5,970 nucleotides of DNA from Acidobacteria bacterium UBA6911 (GTDB lineage Bacteria; Acidobacteriota; UBA6911): the NCBI GenBank assembly GCA_002451015.1, contig DKBB01000208.1:4603-10572 (forward strand), in the 5' to 3' direction. Numbering within the stretch: the stretch's first letter is position 1; the number at the start of each line of letters is the position of its first letter. Of this stretch, positions 1-5,000 are shown in pieces. Position numbers and translations under genes: made by a program. The notes under the pieces are model-generated. The model did no database searches and was not told the DNA's origin. It saw only the letters and a list, made by a program, of their open reading frames with translations.

Positions 1-350
1 GTAATCAGGGCCGCGCGTTCGCCTTCTCTTAATTTATCCAGAAGGTCAAAACCGGCTTTTTTCAAATGCTCCACCAGCCTGCCGGCCACACTCCCGCTCA
101 TATCAAGAACGAGGATCACGCTGGCGGGTATCTCCTGGAAGCTGGCCGATTCAATAACCTGCGGCACCCCATTGTCCAGAACCTCAAAATCGGAGGCCGT
201 GAGGCCTGCCACCGGCTTGCCCTTATCGGTCACAAGGACATCGATGCGCACCTCTTCTCTCTTGACTGAAAAAGTGGGTTTCTGTGCCCCTTCCGAAAGA
301 ATACCGGCGATCAGGATGGTTGTCAGCACGGCCGACAATAAACCTCTCAT
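1..350 (-). CDS. VWFA-domain secreted protein, N-terminal part (3' end outside window)
   Basis: About 116 residues are visible, reading leftward off the window with no stop. The ATG at 350-348 has a GGAGGG ribosome binding site (plus-strand positions 359-364) 8 nt upstream, which decides the start. Residues 1-22 form an export signal: a short basic start (MRG), then a hydrophobic stretch to about residue 18. Residues 27-72 look like a beta-rich lead domain containing 'VRIDVLVTDKGKPVAGLTAS' and 'DFEVLDNG', the usual lead-in of the VWFA-related family that is expanded in Acidobacteriota. A von Willebrand factor A domain follows from about residue 76, with the metal-ion-dependent adhesion motif D83-M-S85-G-S87. 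Such proteins are exported or periplasmic and bind ligands or partner proteins through a divalent cation; the partner cannot be told here. It is transcribed divergently from the tannase-family gene. The fold and export assignment are strong; the role is unknown. Confidence 0.85.
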   Translation of the reverse strand, partial: MRGLLSAVLTTILIAGILSEGAQKPTFSVKREEVRIDVLVTDKGKPVAGLTASDFEVLDNGVPQVIESASFQEIPASVILVLDMSGSVAGRLVEHLKKAGFDLLDKLREGERAALI

Positions 351-733
351 ACTTTAAGCCCTCCAACCATTAGGAATTAAAGGTGCAAACTACAACCCTC
401 AAATTTACAGGCCGCACACAGGAACGATAAAGGTCGAACATCTCCCCATCCGAACTTCTACGTTTCAGGAAGTTCCGTTCCAGGATTACAGGCGATTAGT
501 ATTTCAAAATGTCTCAAATTAATTTATGCGCCTAATTTTACCCTATGATGCGGTCCAGCGCGCAAGTATATTTGGGATTTCCCGTCGCCGTTTTATTCTG
601 AACTTTCAGTTTAAGGATACGGTGTTGAGACAGGTTCCACACTGCAGGGGCCCTTTTTGTTCTTCTAGCCCGAAGATCCGCCGGCGTAAAACGTTGCAGT
701 TTGGAATTCCAGGGATTTCCACCTACAATTTTC

Positions 734-762
734 TTGTGTCCCGGGCTATAAATTCATATAAA
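734..762 (+). promoter_or_regulatory. Candidate sigma70-type promoter of the tannase-family gene
   Basis: TTGTGT at 734-739 and TATAAA at 757-762 are separated by exactly 17 nt, the optimal spacing for housekeeping sigma factors. Each hexamer differs from consensus at two or fewer positions. It would start transcription near 769 and give a leader of about 100 nt containing the inverted repeat at 804-822. The region is AT-rich, so a chance match is possible. Confidence 0.4.
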
Positions 763-803
763 TCTCCGCAAGGGCAGAGGCACAAGAGCCCAGGCGTCCA
801 AAA

Positions 804-822
804 CAAATGATACCATCATTTG
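804..822. promoter_or_regulatory. Perfect inverted repeat, possible operator
   Basis: CAAATGATACCATCATTTG consists of two perfectly complementary 8-bp arms around ACC. It sits 46 nt upstream of the tannase-family start codon and about 40 nt downstream of the predicted transcription start. There is no following T-tract, so it is not an intrinsic terminator. Its size and symmetry fit a binding site for a dimeric helix-turn-helix repressor, and a site downstream of the promoter would fit repression. No regulator gene is in the window. A chance repeat or a leader hairpin is the alternative. Confidence 0.4.
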
Positions 823-868
823 CTCTCATCTATGCTCTGGACCGGTTCAGGGCGGAGGAAGCATCGGT

Positions 869-2422
869 ATGAAATCACACTGCATTTTATTCGTTTGCCC
901 GCTTCTGGCTGCCTGCCTGATGACGATCTTGCCCACAGCCTCGGCGCAACAGCCATGCGAAAAACTTGTCGAGGAAAAACTGCCGAACGTGACGATCAGT
1001 TCCGCTGTTTTTATGAGCGATCCGCTCGGATTCCTGCCGCCAAAGACGCCCGGAGTATTCGGCACGCCTCCGGACTTGAAGGTTTCCGAACCGTTCTGCC
1101 GCATAATCGGCCACGTAAATCCCGTCCCCGATTCCCGTATCGGCTTTGAAGTCTGGATGCCTCCCGCCGATAAATGGAACAACCGGTTCCTGACAACGGG
1201 CAATCCCGCCTTTGAAGGGGCGATCAAGTACCAGGGACTGGCGGCCTCACTGGGAAAGGGTTACGCGACCGCATCGACGGATACAGGACACCTCGATCCC
1301 GGGCATGAATGGGGCATGGGGCATCCGGAAAGACTGATCGACTGGGCGTATAGAGCCGTGCACGAAACCACGGTTGTCGCCAAGCACCTCATCGAGACAT
1401 TCTACGGGCAGCCACCCGCATTTTCCTACTTTGACAGCTGTCACAACGGAGGGCGACAGGGACTGGCTGAAGCCCAGCGTTATCCCAATGATTACGACGG
1501 CATTCTGTCAGGCGATCCCGCTTTCCATCTGACATACCTGCAGCCGGGCTCCGAATATCTCAGCTGGGTGGCTCTGAAAGACGGCGTGGACGCTCCGGGC
1601 TACATTCCGCCCGACAAATACCCGGTTCTCAACCGGGCGGCGCTGGATGCCTGTGATGCATTGGACGGAGTCGATGACGACGCCATTGAAGACCCGACTA
1701 GGTGCGACTTCGATCCTGCATCCATCCAGTGCCGGGGACCGGACAGGGCATCCTGCCTGACAGAGGCCCAGGTCGACACGGCAAGACGGCTCTATACCGG
1801 AGCGCAGTTCGCCGACGGCACACAGATCTACTCGGGCTTCGAACCGGGCAGCGAACTTCTCTGGGGAGCTATGATTGCGGGCCCGGAGCCGCTTTATATC
1901 AACAACGGCTTCTTCAAGTACATTGTATTCGAAGATCCCGAGTGGGATTTTCGCACCTTCGACGTCAACGCGGATACGCGCCGGACCGATGAACGCCTGG
2001 GCTCCATGATCAATTCCATTGATCCCGACCTCAGTGCCTTCAGGGAAAAGGGCGGCAAGCTCCTGCTCTACCAATCATGGAACGAAACATGGGTTCCTCC
2101 CCGCACCATCACGGGTTACTACAAGCAGGTCACGGAGACCATGGGCGGGGCCGATGAAACCAAAGATTTTTTCCGCCTCTTCATGGTGCCGGATATGGGC
2201 ATGTGCCCCGGGGGGGTTCCCGGCACGTTCGACGCCCTGGACGCGCTGCAGAAGTGGACGGAAGAGGGCATAGCGCCGGACCGGATCAAGGCTTTCTATC
2301 GGGACGGAACCCGCGTCTATAAAACGCGGCCGGTGTGTGCGTACCCGGATGTTGCGATTTACCAGGGCGAAGGCGATCCGAACAAAGCGGAGAATTTCAG
2401 CTGCGGCCAGGCCGACTGGTAA
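869..2422 (+). CDS. Secreted tannase/feruloyl-esterase-family protein with all catalytic residues replaced
   Basis: The protein has 517 residues, a usual length for the family. The ATG start follows GGAGGA (854-859) by 9 nt. Residues 1-27 are a signal peptide (hydrophobic 5-22, likely cleavage after ASA), so it is exported. Family landmarks seen in order: 'ASTDTGH' 135-141; 'GHPERLIDWAYRAVHETT' from 151; 'GGRQGLAEAQRYP' 194-206; the calcium-site-like loop 'ACDALDGVDDDAIEDP' 261-276; 'PGTFDALDAL' 451-460; and 'TRPVCAYP' with the 'NFSC' end. Family members are alpha/beta hydrolases that cleave gallate, ferulate or similar esters with a Ser-Asp-His triad and a disulfide beside Ser and His (CS-D-HC). 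Here the nucleophile motif GCS-x-GG reads S-C191-H192-N-G-G, the usual Asp position reads E406 (SWNETW), and the usual GMGHC reads GM-G-M445-C446. Both cysteines remain. The oxyanion loop, usually glycine-rich, reads G-N-P-A-F-E-G (111-117). Family membership is firm. Ordinary serine-esterase activity is doubtful; the substrate is unknown. Confidence 0.9.
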   Translation: MKSHCILFVCPLLAACLMTILPTASAQQPCEKLVEEKLPNVTISSAVFMSDPLGFLPPKTPGVFGTPPDLKVSEPFCRIIGHVNPVPDSRIGFEVWMPPADKWNNRFLTTGNPAFEGAIKYQGLAASLGKGYATASTDTGHLDPGHEWGMGHPERLIDWAYRAVHETTVVAKHLIETFYGQPPAFSYFDSCHNGGRQGLAEAQRYPNDYDGILSGDPAFHLTYLQPGSEYLSWVALKDGVDAPGYIPPDKYPVLNRAALDACDALDGVDDDAIEDPTRCDFDPASIQCRGPDRASCLTEAQVDTARRLYTGAQFADGTQIYSGFEPGSELLWGAMIAGPEPLYINNGFFKYIVFEDPEWDFRTFDVNADTRRTDERLGSMINSIDPDLSAFREKGGKLLLYQSWNETWVPPRTITGYYKQVTETMGGADETKDFFRLFMVPDMGMCPGGVPGTFDALDALQKWTEEGIAPDRIKAFYRDGTRVYKTRPVCAYPDVAIYQGEGDPNKAENFSCGQADW

Positions 2423-2433
2423 ACGGTTTTCGG

Positions 2434-2459
2434 ATGGGTGTTGCCGCTTAAACGCCCAT
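2434..2459 (+). terminator. Hairpin just after the tannase-family stop codon, possible weak terminator
   Basis: ATGGGTGTT (2434-2442) pairs with AACGCCCAT (2451-2459) across an 8-nt loop, with one G-U pair. It begins 11 nt after the stop codon. No U-tract follows, so it is not a canonical intrinsic terminator. It may protect the mRNA 3' end or assist Rho-dependent termination. Confidence 0.3.
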
Positions 2460-2514
2460 GGAAAGGGCGCCGTGAACGACATTGTGTTCCTTTAAGAGGA
2501 ACGGACAGGCTGTC

Positions 2515-2528
2515 GGATCCGCGGATCC
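2515..2528. repeat. 14-bp perfect palindrome between two genes
   Basis: GGATCCGCGGATCC is fully self-complementary, and also reads as GGATCC repeated around GC. It lies 30 nt upstream of the candidate -35 element of the flavoprotein gene. It could be a regulator site or chance; it is followed by only a short T-rich stretch, so a terminator role is weak. Confidence 0.35.
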
Positions 2529-2557
2529 TATTTTGATGTAAAAACCGGATTTCACAT

Positions 2558-2586
2558 TTGTAAACCTGAGATGGCATCGATATTAT
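2558..2586 (+). promoter_or_regulatory. Candidate sigma70-type promoter of the GltD-like flavoprotein gene
   Basis: TTGTAA (2558-2563) and TATTAT (2581-2586) are spaced by exactly 17 nt. Transcription would start near 2593, leaving a leader of about 57 nt. The leader contains a pyrimidine tract (CCCTCCTTTCTTT, 2609-2621) that could pair partly with the GAGGAA ribosome binding site at 2637-2642. This promoter suggests the flavoprotein gene is transcribed independently of the tannase-family gene. Confidence 0.45.
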
Positions 2587-2649
2587 TAGCGAGGCACATG
2601 ATAAGTATCCCTCCTTTCTTTGCATCCTGTGAACATGAGGAACTGACAT

Positions 2650-4380
2650 ATGGGTTTGTTTAAAGAAAAGAAAGAACTTAAAAAGTCCGGCATCCGCATG
2701 GCCGCCTCTACAGGAACTCGAAAAGAAATCTCGCCCTTGCGACCGAAATATTCCGAGAAGAATCCGCCCTGCCGAATAAGCTGTCCGAGCGGTAATGATA
2801 TTCGTGGCTGGCTGACGGTTATCGCCCAGCGTGAGAAAACGGGGTGGTCTCTTGAGAAGGCCAGCGATCAGGCCTGGTACATCGAGGTGGATACAAACCC
2901 TTTCCCGGCGGTTATGGGCAGGATTTGCCCGCATCCGTGTGAAACCGAGTGCAACCGTAAGGACAAGGACGGGGCTGTGGCGATTAATTCAGTGGAACGT
3001 TATCTGGGCGATTGGGGCATAGAAAGAAAACTTGAGCTGCCAAAACTGGACGAAGGCGGACCTTTCGACGATAAAGTCGCCGTTATCGGCGCCGGTCCAT
3101 CGGGCTTGTCGTGCGCCTATCAGTTGGCGCGACGGGGATACCGGGTAACCGTTTTCGAGAGCTTTGAAAAACCGGGCGGCATGCTGCGATACGGAATACC
3201 GGAATACCGTTTGCCGCGCGCTGTGCTGGACGCCGAGATACAAAAAATACAGGATCTCGGAGTGGAAATTCGCTGCAACACGACTGTCGGGGAAGGCGTT
3301 ACCCTGGAGGATCTCCGGCGGGATTACAGCGCCGTATTCGTAGGAATCGGAGCCCACAAGGGCCGTACCATGGGCATTCCGGGAGAGGACGGTCCCGGTG
3401 TTTATACAGGAACCGATTTTCTGAACAGGGTGAATTCGGGAAAAGACCTGGAAGTCGGCCAGAAGGTCGTGATCGTCGGCGGCGGCGATACGGCAATCGA
3501 TGCCGCCAGGGTTTCTCTGCGTCTGAGTTCCGATACGGCCGAGGTTTCCCGGCGTATGGGCGCCGATGTCACCGTTCTTTACCGGCGCACAAAAAAAGAG
3601 ATGCCCGCCATCGAACGCGAGATCGAAGAGGCTTTGGAGGAAGGAATCCAGTTCGAATTTCTTGCAGCACCGGCGAAAATCGAGCGCGACGGTTCGGGCA
3701 GGATATCCAGTCTGATCCTGCAGCGCATGGAACTGGGAGAACCGGACGATTCGGGGCGGCGACGGCCTGTTCCCATCGAAGGAGACGTCAAGGAAATAGA
3801 AGCGGACACCGTCATCATGGCGGTGAGTCAGGAGCCGGACTGGAGCACGCTGGGGGCCATTAAGGCCAATGGATCGTGGCTCGATGTGGACGACTGGGGA
3901 CGCACCCCCATCGAAAAAGTCTGGTCGGGCGGGGACACGCTGCGTCTCGGGCTGGCTACCATTTCAATCGGTCAGGGGCGCAAGGCGGCCGAATGCATGC
4001 ATGCCGAGCTGCGAGGCCGGCAACCCGAGAAGGCCGCAGCCCTTCCACAGATCAAGTCGGATCGCCTGAAACTTGCATGGTATCCGGAGAAGCAACGGGT
4101 GCAGCGAAAAATACTCCCTCCCGAGGAGCGACTGGCACAACCGTCCGAAGAAGTGGATCTCGGGATTACGCCGGAGGAGGCTGTCGAAGAAACAGGCCGC
4201 TGCTTCAGTTGCGGACTTTGCTTCGGATGTGAAAACTGCTGGATGTATTGCCAGAACACCTGCTTCAAGAAGCAAGCCGAGGTGAAACCGGGCAGCTACT
4301 ATTACGCCGATCTTGCTATCTGCGACGGCTGTAAAAAATGCTGGGAGGAATGCCCCTGCGGTTACATCGATGCCGTCTAA
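2650..4380 (+). CDS. GltD/DsrL-like FAD- and NADPH-dependent iron-sulfur oxidoreductase
   Basis: The protein has 576 residues; ATG follows GAGGAA (2637-2642) by 7 nt. An N-terminal alpha-helical Fe-S domain (about 35-125) carries C41-x3-C45 and, in 'GRICPHPCETECNR', C93, C97 and C101. The FAD Rossmann motif is 'VAVIGAGPSGLSCAYQLA' (143-160), ending in acidic E170. 'GGMLRYGIPEYRLP' (176-189) is diagnostic of the glutamate-synthase small-subunit family. The NADPH domain has 'VVIVGGGDTAIDAAR' (273-287) and 'LYRR' (310-313), whose arginines usually favour NADPH. The C-terminal extension (about 515-576) is ferredoxin-like: C524, C527, C530, C534 and C558, C561, C564, C568, plus extra cysteines C518, C521, C538 and C570. 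Such proteins pass electrons between NAD(P)H and a ferredoxin or partner enzyme in the cytoplasm. GltD itself lacks this C-terminal domain; DsrL-type proteins have it. No large glutamate synthase subunit or dsr gene is visible, so the partner is unknown. Glutamate synthesis is unlikely. Confidence 0.88.
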   Translation: MGLFKEKKELKKSGIRMAASTGTRKEISPLRPKYSEKNPPCRISCPSGNDIRGWLTVIAQREKTGWSLEKASDQAWYIEVDTNPFPAVMGRICPHPCETECNRKDKDGAVAINSVERYLGDWGIERKLELPKLDEGGPFDDKVAVIGAGPSGLSCAYQLARRGYRVTVFESFEKPGGMLRYGIPEYRLPRAVLDAEIQKIQDLGVEIRCNTTVGEGVTLEDLRRDYSAVFVGIGAHKGRTMGIPGEDGPGVYTGTDFLNRVNSGKDLEVGQKVVIVGGGDTAIDAARVSLRLSSDTAEVSRRMGADVTVLYRRTKKEMPAIEREIEEALEEGIQFEFLAAPAKIERDGSGRISSLILQRMELGEPDDSGRRRPVPIEGDVKEIEADTVIMAVSQEPDWSTLGAIKANGSWLDVDDWGRTPIEKVWSGGDTLRLGLATISIGQGRKAAECMHAELRGRQPEKAAALPQIKSDRLKLAWYPEKQRVQRKILPPEERLAQPSEEVDLGITPEEAVEETGRCFSCGLCFGCENCWMYCQNTCFKKQAEVKPGSYYYADLAICDGCKKCWEECPCGYIDAV

Positions 4381-4410
4381 CCCGAAATTCTCCCGGGGGG
4401 TCAGCGTTCT

Positions 4411-4845
4411 TTATTTATCCTCGTCTTTAATGTACCGGCCGCCGGGCACGGTAGTGAAATGGAATATGGGCCGGTCGACGCGCTTCAGTATCAGAGGGCA
4501 GTGTTTCATCCCCGCCGGCACGAACAACAGGGCGCTTTTGGTAATCACCTGCTTTTCGTCTTCAATCCACATTTCTATTTCTCCCCCCAGATCGTGGGGG
4601 TTGGCCGGATCGCTGCCGAAAAAGCCGATTATCTCGTCGTCGTCATGGACATGGGGTTTGTCTTCAAGCGTGGTCGCCTCCCTCATGTACCACGCAGTGT
4701 TCATATGAAACGCTCCTGCAACGACATTCTCATCCATCCATAAAATGCGGGTGGCATATTTGGCATAGTCGGCGGCGATTTTTTTCTTCTCTTCGGGAAC
4801 GATAAGATCGGTAACGACATATTTCCCATACTTCGATTCAGACAT
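4411..4845 (-). CDS. Small cupin-fold protein of unknown function
   Basis: The protein has 144 residues. I prefer the ATG at 4845-4843 because AAAGGAG (plus-strand 4851-4857) ends 5-6 nt before it. An in-frame GTG at 4848 would lie only about 3 nt from that site. Cupin motif 1 is seen as H-V-H-D-D-D-E (H65, H67, E71) followed by 'IIGFFG'. Motif 2 is 'LLFVPAGMKHCPL' with H115. These His/Glu residues are the usual metal ligands of a single-domain cupin. Between them lies 'DLGGEIEMWI', and 'DRPIFHFTT' follows. There is no signal peptide, so it is cytoplasmic. Cupins include dioxygenases, isomerases and binding proteins; nothing here picks one. It runs convergent with the flavoprotein gene (30 bp between stops, no clear terminator) and in the same direction as the arylsulfotransferase gene, from which a long inverted repeat separates it. 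Confidence 0.8.
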   Translation of the reverse strand: MSESKYGKYVVTDLIVPEEKKKIAADYAKYATRILWMDENVVAGAFHMNTAWYMREATTLEDKPHVHDDDEIIGFFGSDPANPHDLGGEIEMWIEDEKQVITKSALLFVPAGMKHCPLILKRVDRPIFHFTTVPGGRYIKDEDK

Positions 4846-4858
4846 CACGGACTCCTTT

Positions 4859-5000
4859 AATAAATTGGTGACAGGCTAGAATTTCCCTTTTTATATAAAT
4901 ACCTTCCCCCAAAAAAATTAGTAGAGGCGTTTAAGTCAATAGAGTAAACCTTGTTACAGCCAGTACAAAAAGGGAAATTCTAGCCTGTCACCAATTTATT
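4859..5000. repeat. 34-bp perfect inverted repeat around a 74-nt spacer; possible MITE or REP-type element
   Basis: The arms at 4859-4892 and 4967-5000 are perfect reverse complements over 34 bp; the shared core includes GGTGACAGGCTAGAATTTCC. Pairing fails at once outside (4858/5001) and inside (4893/4966). The spacer 4893-4966 is AT-rich and codes for nothing evident. The whole unit is 142 bp. The right arm covers the arylsulfotransferase stop codon (4996-4998) and the left arm ends 1 nt from the cupin ribosome binding site. As RNA from the minus strand it would fold into a very stable hairpin between the two genes. Arms ending in TA (4861-4862 and 4997-4998) would fit a TA target duplication, as for IS630/mariner-type MITEs. 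Because TA is self-complementary, this cannot be proved here. No transposase is in the window. The repeat itself is certain; the mobile interpretation is moderate. Confidence 0.9.

Larger units (their letters stand above)
351..868. other. Divergent intergenic region, 518 bp
   Basis: This gap separates the VWFA gene (minus) from the tannase-family gene (plus) and must hold both promoters. The left part (about 365-540) is AT-rich. I found no convincing promoter for the VWFA gene, only weak hexamers. A 7-bp inverted repeat, GAACTTC/GAAGTTC, lies at 452-458 and 469-475 with a 10-nt spacer. A candidate plus-strand promoter and a second inverted repeat lie in the right third and are listed separately. 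An open frame of 94 codons at 526-810 has no ribosome binding site and a protein sequence without recognisable character, so I do not call it a gene. Confidence 0.7.

Noticed and set aside
526..810. Open frame of 94 codons on the plus strand in the divergent intergenic region
   Set aside because: No ribosome binding site before the ATG, no recognisable protein features, and it overlaps the candidate promoter and inverted repeat.
1508..2074. Long open frame of 188 codons antisense to the tannase-family gene
   Set aside because: It mirrors the coding frame of a clearly real gene, and its protein has no family signature; a compositional shadow.
2206..2218. Run of C and G bases beside the Met445/Cys446 codons, possible sequencing error or frameshift
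   Set aside because: The frame is intact on both sides and the family C-terminal signature follows, so the run does not explain the missing catalytic His.
2359..2934. Open frame of 191 codons on the minus strand spanning the gap before the flavoprotein gene
   Set aside because: It overlaps the ends of two real genes and the promoter region, and encodes no recognisable protein.
4381..4410. CCCGGG-containing sequence between the convergent stops as a bidirectional terminator
   Set aside because: No stem of useful length and no T-tract on either strand.
4846..4848. GTG as cupin start
   Set aside because: The Shine-Dalgarno sequence would be only about 3 nt away; the adjacent ATG has normal spacing.
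4911..4939. TTGACT-like -35 box on the minus strand in the inverted-repeat spacer
   Set aside because: The position 17 nt downstream is a T-run, not a -10 hexamer, and a nearer TACTAA is only 10 nt away.
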